Positions 1 to 7,135 of a stretch of 12,682 bases of DNA are shown here, one piece after another. The stretch comes from DATJHM01 sp035493895 (GTDB taxonomy: Bacteria; Chloroflexota; Ktedonobacteria; Ktedonobacterales; Ktedonobacteraceae): contig DATJHM010000179.1 in the NCBI GenBank assembly GCA_035493895.1, forward strand, positions 1 through 12,682, given 5' to 3'. How positions within the stretch are numbered: the first letter of the stretch is position 1; each line of letters opens with the position of its first letter. The position numbers and the translations under genes were made by a program. Under the pieces are notes generated by a model. The model had not been told where the DNA came from. It did no database searches and worked only from the letters and a program-made list of their open reading frames with translations.

Positions 1-56
1 TTTATGAGATTGAAAAGCGAATATTATCCTGAGAAACGACAAAACAACATAAGGAA

Positions 57-743
57 ATGAAGACGCTTACCTCTGATCAAGCGAAAAAGTTACTCGATGC
101 TGCTAAGGATCATCCAAATGAGGCGCTTTTTGTGCTGGCTCTTGCTACTGGAATGCGTCGAGGTGAGTTGCTCGGTCTTAAATGGCAAGATGTTGATTTT
201 GCTAATGGGGTTTTGTATGTGCGTCGCGTTCTTAGTCGTATTCCTACTGTTATGGGTGATGGGGCTGGTTCTCTTATAGAGGCAGAACCTAAGACGCGTC
301 AGAGTCGTCGTAACATCGTGTTAACTGTTTTTGCGGTAAGCGCTTTGCGGAAACATCGTGTTTTACAAGGTCAGTGGCAGGAGCTGGCCGGGGATGCCTG
401 GGAGGATAATGATTATGTTTTCTGTACTCCCCTGGGTCATGGTATTCATCCTAACACACTTCATAATCAGTTCCGAGCGCTGCTTAAAAAAGCTGGCCTT
501 CCAGCTATTCGTTTTCATGATCTACGTCATAGTGTTGCTACATTATTATTGGGTCAGGGAGTCCACCCAAAGGTTGTACAAGAGATTTTAGGTCATAGCC
601 AGATTGCTATAACGATGGATGTCTACTCTCACGTTTTACCAGCGATGCACCAGGACGCCATGGACAAACTTAACCTGACATTTAATACGCAAGATGGGGA
701 AGATGACGGTGATAAAAGCGGTGGAGTTCTGGCCCGAAAATAG
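57..743 (+). CDS. Tyrosine recombinase (phage/ICE-type integrase), N-terminally truncated catalytic domain
   Basis: The 228 residues are the catalytic domain of a tyrosine recombinase. The full active-site set is visible: R34 in TGMRRGEL, K79 in PKTRQSRR, H154 and R157 in HDLRHS, H180 in LGHS and the nucleophile Y190 in DVYSH. Family members are usually about 380-400 residues with an N-terminal SAM-like core-binding domain, which is absent here. The reading frame runs on above the ATG for eight codons (ETTKQHKE, like the normal interdomain linker) and meets TGA at 30-32, so the protein is probably a truncated or frameshifted remnant. The AAGGA before the ATG is too close to be a good ribosome site. 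Codons are very T-rich at the third position, unlike the genes that follow, which suggests horizontal origin. The gene points at the tRNA-Glu 3' end. The family is clear; whether it is functional is doubtful. Confidence 0.85.
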   Translation: MKTLTSDQAKKLLDAAKDHPNEALFVLALATGMRRGELLGLKWQDVDFANGVLYVRRVLSRIPTVMGDGAGSLIEAEPKTRQSRRNIVLTVFAVSALRKHRVLQGQWQELAGDAWEDNDYVFCTPLGHGIHPNTLHNQFRALLKKAGLPAIRFHDLRHSVATLLLGQGVHPKVVQEILGHSQIAITMDVYSHVLPAMHQDAMDKLNLTFNTQDGEDDGDKSGGVLARK

Positions 744-767
744 GTTGCTGTAGTCGTTGCTGTAGTA
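744..767. repeat. Direct repeat of 11 bp next to the integrase stop codon
   Basis: GTTGCTGTAGT occurs twice, at 744-754 and 756-766, one base apart (period 12), starting at the base after the integrase stop. Short direct repeats beside an integrase gene are typical arm-type binding sites for tyrosine integrases. That role is inferred here; the repeat itself is read directly. Confidence 0.55.
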
Positions 768-785
768 GCCGCAAATTTGCCCAAA

Positions 786-830
786 CAAGAACGCTCCGAA
801 TGGCTTTGCAGGCCGCTCGGAGCGTTCTTG
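786..830 (-). terminator. Probable terminator of the tRNA-Glu transcript (14-bp perfect hairpin)
   Basis: CAAGAACGCTCCGA (786-799) and TCGGAGCGTTCTTG (817-830) form a perfect 14-bp stem with a 17-base loop. On the minus strand the stem ends in TTCTTG and is followed by TTT, a modest T-tract, 14 bases past the tRNA 3' end. It could also end integrase transcription from the plus strand, although no T-run follows there. Confidence 0.65.
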
Positions 831-843
831 TATCTTGATCAGG

Positions 844-917
844 TAGCGCATACGGGATTCGAACCCGTGATCTCCACCTTGAGAGGGCGATGTCCTAGGC
901 CGCTAGACGAATGCGCC
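844..917 (-). tRNA. tRNA-Glu (anticodon CUC)
   Basis: The reverse complement folds as a full cloverleaf of 74 bases. The acceptor stem is GGCGCAT with ATGCGCT, with a G-U first pair. The D-arm is GTCTAGCGGCCTAGGAC. The anticodon stem TCGCC/GGTGG carries loop CTCTCAA, so the anticodon is CTC. The T-arm is ACGGG TTCGAAT CCCGT, and the discriminator base is A. The bases after the discriminator read CCT, so the CCA tail is not encoded in full. Its 3' end faces the integrase gene, as expected for an attachment-site tRNA. Confidence 0.96.
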
Positions 918-970
918 TTGACGTGTCGTGTATAAAGGCTACGTTTCTCAGCAGACTTATCACGTGGCAT

Positions 971-999
971 ATAATACACCTCTACGCTTATCCTGTCAA
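971..999 (-). promoter_or_regulatory. Sigma70-type promoter of tRNA-Glu
   Basis: On the minus strand there is a perfect -35 box TTGACA (994-999), a 17-base spacer and a -10 box TATTAT (971-976), 54 bases before the tRNA 5' end. The -35 box starts about 30 bases after the GH65 stop codon, so the tRNA has its own promoter and does not depend on the operon upstream. Confidence 0.8.
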
Positions 1000-1029
1000 G
1001 ACTTTTAGCGCAGCTTTCTCTCCAGGTGC

Positions 1030-3225
1030 TTACTTACGGAGATCAACCGCGACACGTTCTCCTTTGTGGCTGAAGGTAAAAGCCAGACGCGTCCAGTTGT
1101 CAGGCCAATGCGGATCGGTAGAATAGCCCGACTCGGTGACACGCAAGCCCGCAAAACCCAGTATGGCCGCCTGCCACACCGCACCCGAACAGGCATCATG
1201 AATACCCTCGGCCGCATTGCCGCGTAAATCCTCCAGATCGACCAATGCCCCTTTCATAAAAAGCTTATAGGCATCCTCCAGGTGTCCCAGCTCGCTTGCC
1301 AGGATGACGTGGAGGGCAGGGGTGAGAGAAGAGCCATAGTCGTGATCGGTGATGGGATAATAATAGTCCCAGTTGGCCTGTTTCGTCTGATAATCAAAAT
1401 TATCGAGCAGGACCGTAAGCAGCATCAGCACGTCGGCCTGCTTGACAATACGATACTTTTGCACTTCTTCGACCCCAAGCAGTCCCTGATATGAAGCCTT
1501 GCGCCCTTGATAGCGGGATTGGTCCAGCGGCTCGAGGGAGAAGAAGCCCTCGAACTGCTCAAAAACCTTCGTTTGCGGATCCTGTAAAACCCGCAGGCGT
1601 GCCCCAATATCCTGCCAGTGCTGTAGTCGTTCGGGCGTAATCCCCAGGCTCGTTGCTAGTTCCTGCGCCTTTTGCGGGTCCGTGGCATGCAGCCAGTCGA
1701 GAATAGAAAGCCCCGTACACACATTCCAGCGCGCCATATAGTTGGTATAGGTATTATTGTTGACGTGCTCATGCCACTCATCAGGCCCGACCACATCGCG
1801 AATTTCGAAATCGTTGGTATGGGAATTATATTCCGCCCGGCTGGCCCAGAACATTGCCGTGCTGAGGATGAGCTCGGCACCGTAGTCGCGCATAAACGCA
1901 TCGTCGCCGGATATCCTCCAGTACTCCCAGGTAGCATGCGCAATACTTGCCGTAATATGGATCTCCAGAAAGCCATTGAGCACGGCAATAACTTTGCCCG
2001 TTTCGGGATGGATGATGGACGGAGGCGTCATCTCTTCGCCGCTCAACGTGCTTTCCCAGGGATACTGTGCGCCCTCAAAGCCGTTAGCATGGGCTTTTTC
2101 ACGCGCCTCTGGCAGCAAATGATAGCGATAGAGCAAGAGATCACGCGCGATCTGGGGATGCACGTACGTAAAGAACGGCAGCATAAAGATCTCTGTATCG
2201 TGAAAAATATGACCACGATAGCCGAAACCTGTCAGACCTTTCGCCGCGATGCTATAGCGATCATCATGAGGTGAGACACTGATACGGAGCTGGAAAATGT
2301 TGTAGCGAATACTCACCTGTGCTTTCTCATCGCCCTCAATAATCACATCTGACACACGCCAGAAATCGGTCCAGGCCTCACGGTTGTGCTCAAACAGTGT
2401 GGCGAAGATCTGGCCCTGAGCAGGGGAAGTAGGGGCAGAAAGCGTATGATGATGGGCTAATGCCGCATGGAGTGGTTGCGCGGTATCGCGCGAAGTAAAC
2501 ATCACGACGACCTTCTCCGCTGTTACCGTTTCACCAGGAGCAAGTGTCCCGGCAAGGCGAATACAGGGCGTGATATAGGGGGGGAGGAACTCCTGGCGAT
2601 AATCGGAGCGATTGCAGGTAAAGCTCAGAGATTGTGCCAGAAAGACCTGGCTATGTTTTGTCTCACTCTGAAGCCAGACAAGGCCCTGCTCCTCACCCTG
2701 AGCCATGGTTTCCCAATGCATCAGATTGTAGTTGCCAACTGCCGTATTAAAGTCGGCCCAGAGTGAGATCTCCAGCGGCTGGCTATCCACGGGTTGCTCA
2801 GAGGTCACGCTGAAGCGGATTGCGCCAACATGCTCATCGGCCAGGCTGGCAAAACGTTCGCTGGTAATAGATAGACGCACGCCTTGAGGACTCTCCCAGC
2901 GGATGGTGCGGAGCAACAGGCCAGTTTGTAGATCGAGCGTGCGTTGATAGCTAAGAAGAGTACCGACATTCAGACAAAAACGCTCGCCATTGACGAGAAG
3001 CCCCAGAGGCGTCCAATCGGGAGCATTCGCCAGTTCCTCACCAGCGATAGGCACGGTATCAAAAACGCCGAAAAGGAGCGTTGCAGGATTGGCATGTGGA
3101 TAACCTTCCTCGAAGGTACCACGCGTCCCAAAATAGCCATTGCCAATCGAAAAAACAGTTTCCTGGCTATGGAGCTTTTTGGGCGCAGGATCAAAGATAT
3201 CTTCGGAAACGTGCCAGAGTGTCAC
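1030..3225 (-). CDS. Glycoside hydrolase family 65 disaccharide phosphorylase (maltose/trehalose/kojibiose type)
   Basis: This is a cytoplasmic enzyme expected to phosphorolyse an alpha-linked glucobiose to beta-glucose-1-phosphate and glucose, with inversion. The 731 residues show the GH65 plan: an N-terminal beta-sandwich (about 1-270, opening with SIGNGYFGTRG at 26-36), a linker helix region, the (alpha/alpha)6 barrel and a short C-terminal beta-sheet. Visible hallmarks are GYRGHIFHDTEIF (335-347), YPWES (388-392), the general acid Glu483 in GPDEWHEH (480-487), KQAD (595-598) and the phosphate-site region around EGIHDA (673-678). The start is GTG at 3223-3225, with GGGAGG five bases upstream. 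No signal peptide is seen. It lies 37 bases after pgmB on the same strand, the classic partner that uses its product. The substrate (maltose, trehalose, kojibiose or nigerose) cannot be read from the motifs. Confidence 0.93.
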   Translation of the reverse strand: MTLWHVSEDIFDPAPKKLHSQETVFSIGNGYFGTRGTFEEGYPHANPATLLFGVFDTVPIAGEELANAPDWTPLGLLVNGERFCLNVGTLLSYQRTLDLQTGLLLRTIRWESPQGVRLSITSERFASLADEHVGAIRFSVTSEQPVDSQPLEISLWADFNTAVGNYNLMHWETMAQGEEQGLVWLQSETKHSQVFLAQSLSFTCNRSDYRQEFLPPYITPCIRLAGTLAPGETVTAEKVVVMFTSRDTAQPLHAALAHHHTLSAPTSPAQGQIFATLFEHNREAWTDFWRVSDVIIEGDEKAQVSIRYNIFQLRISVSPHDDRYSIAAKGLTGFGYRGHIFHDTEIFMLPFFTYVHPQIARDLLLYRYHLLPEAREKAHANGFEGAQYPWESTLSGEEMTPPSIIHPETGKVIAVLNGFLEIHITASIAHATWEYWRISGDDAFMRDYGAELILSTAMFWASRAEYNSHTNDFEIRDVVGPDEWHEHVNNNTYTNYMARWNVCTGLSILDWLHATDPQKAQELATSLGITPERLQHWQDIGARLRVLQDPQTKVFEQFEGFFSLEPLDQSRYQGRKASYQGLLGVEEVQKYRIVKQADVLMLLTVLLDNFDYQTKQANWDYYYPITDHDYGSSLTPALHVILASELGHLEDAYKLFMKGALVDLEDLRGNAAEGIHDACSGAVWQAAILGFAGLRVTESGYSTDPHWPDNWTRLAFTFSHKGERVAVDLRK

Positions 3226-3262
3226 AAAACCCTCCCATACTGCTAAGAAACAACACCGTACA

Positions 3263-3913
3263 CTATGACTTCAACAGATCCTGCAAGTGCTTATTGACCA
3301 TATCGGGCAACACAAAATCTGCCCGGTGAAAGCGCTCACGAGGGCCAATACCCAGCGCGCGCATACCGGCAGTTTTGATCGCCTCCACGCCCGCATCGGC
3401 GTCCTCCACGCCCAGGCAATCAGGGGTAGACACGCCAACCAGGCCAGCTGCGAACACAAAAATATCGGGAGCCGGTTTACTATTCACGACACTATTCCCG
3501 TCCGCAATACCATCGAAGTACTTCGTAATCCCCAGCAGATCAAGCACAATACGACAATTCTTGCTGGCAGAGGCAACGGCACTTTTGATACCTGCGGCGC
3601 GGATCTCAGCAAGCAGTTCGTGGCCACCACTGACCAGTTCAGCGGGCGTCATCTGTTTGATCGACTCATTGTAATAACGATTTTTGCGATCCATCATCTC
3701 CAGCATCTTTTCTTCAGAGACCTGACGACCATGTAGCAGGTACAGTAGAGAATCGCGGCGACCAACTCCACGGAGATGCGCATCATTCTCCTCACGGGTA
3801 AAGGGAATTCCCTCCTCATCGGCCAGACGTTTCCAGGCGCGATAGTGATATTCCGAAGTATCGGTCAGGACACCATCGAGATCGAAAAGGATGGCTTTGG
3901 GTGTGTTCGTCAT
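3263..3913 (-). CDS. pgmB: Beta-phosphoglucomutase, HAD superfamily
   Basis: This enzyme interconverts beta-glucose-1-phosphate and glucose-6-phosphate in the cytoplasm, so it feeds the product of the neighbouring GH65 phosphorylase into glycolysis. The 216-residue length fits the family. The HAD motifs are all present: DLDGVLTDT with nucleophile D11 and acid/base D13, the cap-domain H23, R52 in GVGRRDS, K77, SASK (115-118), K146 in NSKPAPD, and the metal-binding pair E170-D171. The ATG at 3911-3913 has a GGAGG site a few bases upstream. It is the first gene of the two-gene operon. A generic HAD phosphatase is the alternative, but the cap residues and the GH65 partner make beta-PGM much more likely. 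Confidence 0.93.
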   Translation of the reverse strand: MTNTPKAILFDLDGVLTDTSEYHYRAWKRLADEEGIPFTREENDAHLRGVGRRDSLLYLLHGRQVSEEKMLEMMDRKNRYYNESIKQMTPAELVSGGHELLAEIRAAGIKSAVASASKNCRIVLDLLGITKYFDGIADGNSVVNSKPAPDIFVFAAGLVGVSTPDCLGVEDADAGVEAIKTAGMRALGIGPRERFHRADFVLPDMVNKHLQDLLKS

Positions 3914-4039
3914 AACTCCTCCGTATCATGCTATTCTCCTTTAATAGGAGAGCTTCAGAATTTTTTCATAGACTCCGAGTTCATAAACGAACAGGTGCAC
4001 AAATAAGTATACATGAGAATCATACTATTGTACGATAGA

Positions 4040-4068
4040 GTAATACATCCATTGTAATTGATGAGCAA
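4040..4068 (-). promoter_or_regulatory. Candidate promoter of the pgmB-GH65 operon
   Basis: On the minus strand TTGCTC (4063-4068), 17 bases and TATTAC (4040-4045) match sigma70 boxes at 3/6 and 4/6 positions. It would give a leader of about 120 bases, which contains a 6-bp inverted repeat (3935-3940 with 3946-3951) just before the pgmB ribosome site. This is a weak match and other starts in this AT-rich gap are possible. Confidence 0.3.
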
Positions 4069-4082
4069 AATGAGGGAGATGT

Positions 4083-4310
4083 ATGACCGATTTTCGTGCA
4101 ATTTATGCAGAAGGGAAGCCACCCGCCATCCCATGTCCTGTCTGTGGAGCGCCTCCAGAGTTGCGTTCCTGGCAGAGATTTGCCAATGAGCAATATCAGA
4201 CGATCATTTCTCCAGCACATAGTATGGCGGGCTCAAAAGTACAGCCGTTGGTATGCACATCGTGTGGGTATGTTCAGCTCTTTGTCAATGCGAAGGACTT
4301 CCGGCAATAG
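4083..4310 (+). CDS. Small zinc-ribbon protein of unknown function
   Basis: A 75-residue protein with two CxxC knuckles, CPVCG (18-22) and CTSCG (58-62), spaced like a single four-cysteine zinc ribbon. The stretch between them (PELRSWQRFANEQYQTIISP) carries no motif I recognise. The ATG has AGGGAG six bases upstream. It is divergent from pgmB and convergent with the hydrolase gene, so it is probably transcribed alone. It may bind nucleic acid or another protein through the ribbon, but nothing in the context points to a partner. Confidence 0.8.
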   Translation: MTDFRAIYAEGKPPAIPCPVCGAPPELRSWQRFANEQYQTIISPAHSMAGSKVQPLVCTSCGYVQLFVNAKDFRQ

Positions 4311-4334
4311 TAGCTCCAAAATCGCGGAACTATT
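4306..4334. terminator. Possible bidirectional terminator between convergent genes
   Basis: AATAGT (4306-4311) pairs with ACTATT (4329-4334) around a 17-base loop, in the 28-base gap between two converging genes. TTTGCTT follows on the plus strand. The stem is short and the T-run broken, so the call is weak. Confidence 0.3.
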
Positions 4335-4338
4335 TTGC

Positions 4339-5133
4339 TTAAAAAAGTAACGATTGCAGCTCAGCCAATGTCAGATGCCAGGCCTGCGATGTGGGATCGA
4401 TAAGGGCAAAATGATCGACGTCCGGTAGCTCGAGCAGTTTGATGATATCACCTGCATGGAAAGCGCGTGTCGCATAGTCCTGGCTCACCAGCAAAGGCAC
4501 ACGATCGTCAGCCGTCCCATGGAGAAGCACCTGGGGAATGCCAAGTGGGAGACGGGAGGCAGGTGAGGCGAGTTGATAGCGTGCGGGATGCTCAGCAGGG
4601 GTGCCAGAGAGCAGGTCCACAACGGCATCACCACCAAGATGAAGATGCCAGGCCTGATCCAGATCGTTCACACCTGCCAGACTGATGACGCCACGCAGAG
4701 GAAGGGGCGACGTCCCAATTGTGATTTCGCTGGCGGGAAGACGATAGCGTGCAGCAAGCCAGAGCGCGAGATGGCCACCCGCAGAATGACCAATCGCCAC
4801 CACGCGTTTGAGATCTAGTGGATAGGAAGCTACCAGGGTTGTAAGATAATCCACGGCGCGTGCCACATCCTGAAACGTGCCAGGCCAGCCGCCTCCTGGC
4901 TCACCGACGCGCCGATACTCAATATTCCAGACCGCAAAATTATGTGCGACCAGATCGTGAGCCAGACCGCGCATGAGATCCAGGCTAAAGCGGGCACGCC
5001 AGAAGCCGCCGTGAATGAGAATTGCTACGGGAAAAGATCCTGTGCCAGCCGGGAGAAAGAGTTCTGCGACATGCTGGGGGGCGTTACCATACGCAAATGT
5101 ATGGATAGAGGGTTGTTGGGATCTATGTGACAT
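4339..5133 (-). CDS. Alpha/beta hydrolase, arylformamidase/esterase-like
   Basis: A cytoplasmic serine hydrolase of the alpha/beta fold. The oxyanion motif HGGFW is at residues 42-46 (counting from a TTG codon one before the ATG), the nucleophile elbow GHSAGG puts Ser118 at the centre, the acid is Asp210 or Asp211 in HGTADDRVP, and the base is His242 in DHFALID. HGGxW together with GHSAGGH is typical of kynurenine formamidase-like and carboxylesterase-like members. No other kynurenine-pathway gene is nearby, so the substrate stays open. The start may be ATG at 5131-5133 or the TTG just before it at 5134-5136; AAGGGG is 10 bases from the ATG and 7 from the TTG. No signal peptide. A nested hairpin lies about 25 bases upstream. 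Confidence 0.88.
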   Translation of the reverse strand: MSHRSQQPSIHTFAYGNAPQHVAELFLPAGTGSFPVAILIHGGFWRARFSLDLMRGLAHDLVAHNFAVWNIEYRRVGEPGGGWPGTFQDVARAVDYLTTLVASYPLDLKRVVAIGHSAGGHLALWLAARYRLPASEITIGTSPLPLRGVISLAGVNDLDQAWHLHLGGDAVVDLLSGTPAEHPARYQLASPASRLPLGIPQVLLHGTADDRVPLLVSQDYATRAFHAGDIIKLLELPDVDHFALIDPTSQAWHLTLAELQSLLF

Positions 5134-5157
5134 CAATCTTCAACCCCTTTCAATCGT

Positions 5158-5193
5158 GAGGAACTGATTGCTCTGGGAGAGCGTAAGTTCCTC
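5158..5193. other. Nested inverted repeat in the leader of the hydrolase gene
   Basis: GAGGAACT (5158-5165) pairs perfectly with AGTTCCTC (5186-5193), and inside it GCTCT (5170-5174) pairs with AGAGC (5178-5182) around GGG. The two stems are separated by a small asymmetric internal loop (GATT opposite GTA). There is no T-tract on either side, so it does not look like a simple terminator of the methyltransferase gene. It may be a leader RNA structure or a protein-binding site. Confidence 0.5.
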
Positions 5194-5235
5194 CGACGAA
5201 AATATAGGAGACCGTAGCATAGCTTATAAAATTTT

Positions 5236-6105
5236 TTATTGTTTTGTTGCCACAATTTGTAGCCAGGTGCGTGCGACTTCGGAAAATCCTAATTCATTGC
5301 CCGCTTCATAGACAGCGACATCAAGCGCTTGAGCGGCAACCGGAAGGGGAACGCCAGGGAGAGCGCCGTCAATAAATAACCAGTAGTGGCCAAGGTCACG
5401 CCAGGCATCGAGCGAAATAAGAGCATCGTTATTTTTAATTTCGACATCCGAAAAGCCACACTCTTTAAAGAGTTGAACATAGTCGTCCGGTGTCAACCAT
5501 TGCATTGCCATCGTGTGCTCCTCGCGAGAAGGGCGCACGCCTGGATGTTCTTTGCGGAGCCAGCCGATTGCGCGACGGGTCCAGAGGCGATAGAAACGTT
5601 CGGTTCCGGGAACGTAGGTTCCTTCATAGAAGGCGCTATTGCAGGCAAAGATGCCGCTGGGTCTGAGAATGGTTGCCATCTGCTGGAAGGCAGCGCGTTT
5701 GTCCGGCACAAGATGGATGGCGTTGCAGAAGAATGCCGCGTCAGCATTTTGTACCAACTTCGGGAGATCTTCGGCTTCCCCCTGGATAAATTTGGCCTCA
5801 ACGGGCAGACCCAGCTCATCCATACCAGTACGAGCATGGCGCAGTGCTTCGGCAGAAGGATCAACCCCAATCAGACGTAAGCGGGGCAGCAAATTCTGGC
5901 GCGCCATTTCCTGCGCAATCAAGCGCGTAATTGCGCCAGTGCCACAGGCCATATCCACAATAGTAAGCGGTTGTGTGGATGACGTATCGGTCAGGTGTGC
6001 GAGTGCCTGCTCTACGAGCAAGCGATTGACATCCGTATAGAATTGGTGAGCGGCAAAGCGCTCAAAAGTAAACTGGTTTGTTTCTTCAGTTTCAAGAAGG
6101 CCCAT
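5236..6105 (-). CDS. Class I SAM-dependent methyltransferase (UbiE/Methyltransf_11-like)
   Basis: A 289-residue soluble protein with a Rossmann methyltransferase core. SAM motif I is VDMACGTGAITRL (50-62), the acidic residue closing strand 2 is in IGVDPSA (79-85), motif II-like residues are around GEAEDLP (109-115), and motif IV is AFFCNAIHLV (124-133), followed by a KRAAFQQMATILRPSG stretch typical of this class. The C-terminal 130 residues form a cap I cannot assign, with an aromatic-rich patch (FYRLWTRRAIGWL) that could bind the acceptor. The start ATG has AGGAGG nine bases upstream. It lies between fabG and the hydrolase on one strand, but gaps of 99 and 144 bases leave co-transcription uncertain. 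The methyl acceptor is unknown. Confidence 0.85.
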   Translation of the reverse strand: MGLLETEETNQFTFERFAAHQFYTDVNRLLVEQALAHLTDTSSTQPLTIVDMACGTGAITRLIAQEMARQNLLPRLRLIGVDPSAEALRHARTGMDELGLPVEAKFIQGEAEDLPKLVQNADAAFFCNAIHLVPDKRAAFQQMATILRPSGIFACNSAFYEGTYVPGTERFYRLWTRRAIGWLRKEHPGVRPSREEHTMAMQWLTPDDYVQLFKECGFSDVEIKNNDALISLDAWRDLGHYWLFIDGALPGVPLPVAAQALDVAVYEAGNELGFSEVARTWLQIVATKQ

Positions 6106-6193
6106 AAATACTTCCCTCCTTCAGCGAGTAAGATTATGTTAATGAATTAGATACCAAAGATGGGGAGCAAGTTTCACGAATTTGTCGTATCAG

Positions 6194-6231
6194 GTATATC
6201 TCACCGACTCTGCAAAATAGGTGAGATATAC
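6194..6231. promoter_or_regulatory. Perfect 12-bp inverted repeat, possible operator
   Basis: GTATATCTCACC (6194-6205) and GGTGAGATATAC (6220-6231) are exact inverted copies with a 14-base spacer. They lie 19 bases past the fabG stop and 89 bases before the methyltransferase start. Neither side carries a T-tract. Two helical turns between half-site centres would suit a dimeric regulator of the methyltransferase gene; a fabG mRNA 3' stem is the alternative. Confidence 0.5.
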
Positions 6232-6249
6232 AAAGAAAAGTGCCCGGGC

Positions 6250-7014
6250 TCACATGTGCATCGACAGGCCACCATCGACGCTCAAGAACTGACCGGTGAT
6301 ATAGCCTGCATCGGGAGAGCAGAGAAACGAGATCGCGGCCGCAACCTCTTCCGCAGTGCCGAAACGATTAAGGGGAGTAGAACCAAGAATGTACGCGCGT
6401 TGCTGCTCTGTCGTCGTAGAAGTCAGTTCAGTGGGGACATAGCCGGGTGCGACGGCATTGACCGTAATATTGCGGCTCGCCATTTCGCGGGCGGTACTCA
6501 TTGTCAAAGAAAGCACGGCTGCTTTCGAAGCGCCATAATTGGCCTGACCGGCGGGGCCGAGCAGACCGGCAACCGAAGCGACATTGACAATGCGTCCCCA
6601 ACGAGCCTTCATCATCGGACGAAGGACCGCTTTGGTACAAAGGAACGTCGAGCGAAGATTGGTGGCAAATACCTGTTCAAAGTCGTCCAGAGACATTTGT
6701 AGAATCAATTTATCGTGCGTGGTGCCAGCATTATTGACGAGAATCAAGATCGGGCCAAGCGCCTGGGCTTCCGCAAAGAGGCGGGCGACATCTTCCTCTT
6801 TGCTCACATCGGCTTGAATTGCCAGGCAGCGGCGACCAAGAGCCTCGATACTCGCTTGCGTCTCGGCAGCAGCTTCGGCATTCTTGCGATAGTTTACCAC
6901 TACATCAGCGCCTTCCTGCGCAAGGCGGAGAGCAGTTGCGCGGCCAATGCCCTGTCCACTGCCAGTGACAAGGGCGACTTTGCCTGCTAAAGGCAAATCG
7001 TGTGCTTGTGTCAT
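6250..7014 (-). CDS. fabG: 3-oxoacyl-[ACP] reductase, short-chain dehydrogenase (FabG-like)
   Basis: A 254-residue SDR-family oxidoreductase that would reduce 3-oxoacyl-ACP or a similar ketone with NAD(P)H in the cytoplasm. The nucleotide-binding motif TGSGQGIG is at 17-24, the adenine-side ADV at 68-70, NNAG at 94-97, the structural Asn119, and the catalytic Ser147, Tyr160 and Lys164 (YGASK). The C-terminal GYITGQFLSVDGG is typical of FabG. The ATG has GAGGT seven bases upstream. No other fatty-acid synthesis gene is in the window, so this may be a secondary paralog with another substrate rather than the main FabG. The family call is firm, the substrate is not. Confidence 0.9.
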   Translation of the reverse strand: MTQAHDLPLAGKVALVTGSGQGIGRATALRLAQEGADVVVNYRKNAEAAAETQASIEALGRRCLAIQADVSKEEDVARLFAEAQALGPILILVNNAGTTHDKLILQMSLDDFEQVFATNLRSTFLCTKAVLRPMMKARWGRIVNVASVAGLLGPAGQANYGASKAAVLSLTMSTAREMASRNITVNAVAPGYVPTELTSTTTEQQRAYILGSTPLNRFGTAEEVAAAISFLCSPDAGYITGQFLSVDGGLSMHM

Positions 7015-7063
7015 TTTTTTACCTCAAACTAGAGAGATTTTGTGTGGCACTAGTATACAGCAT

Positions 7064-7118
7064 AGCGAGGATCAGAAGAACCTCGCTCTCTGCCAGCACC
7101 AAAGCGAACCGGGCAGAG
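7064..7118 (-). other. Two tandem hairpins between the pentapeptide gene and fabG
   Basis: Hairpin one is CTCTGCC/GGCAGAG (7088-7094 with 7112-7118, 17-base loop). Hairpin two is AGCGAGG/CCTCGCT (7064-7070 with 7081-7087, 10-base loop), directly abutting it. On the minus strand both come after the pentapeptide stop codon and before fabG. No T-run follows, so termination would not be of the simple intrinsic kind. TATACT, which could be a -10 box for fabG, follows about ten bases on. Confidence 0.4.
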
Positions 7119-7135
7119 GAGCGAAGTTGGGGCTC

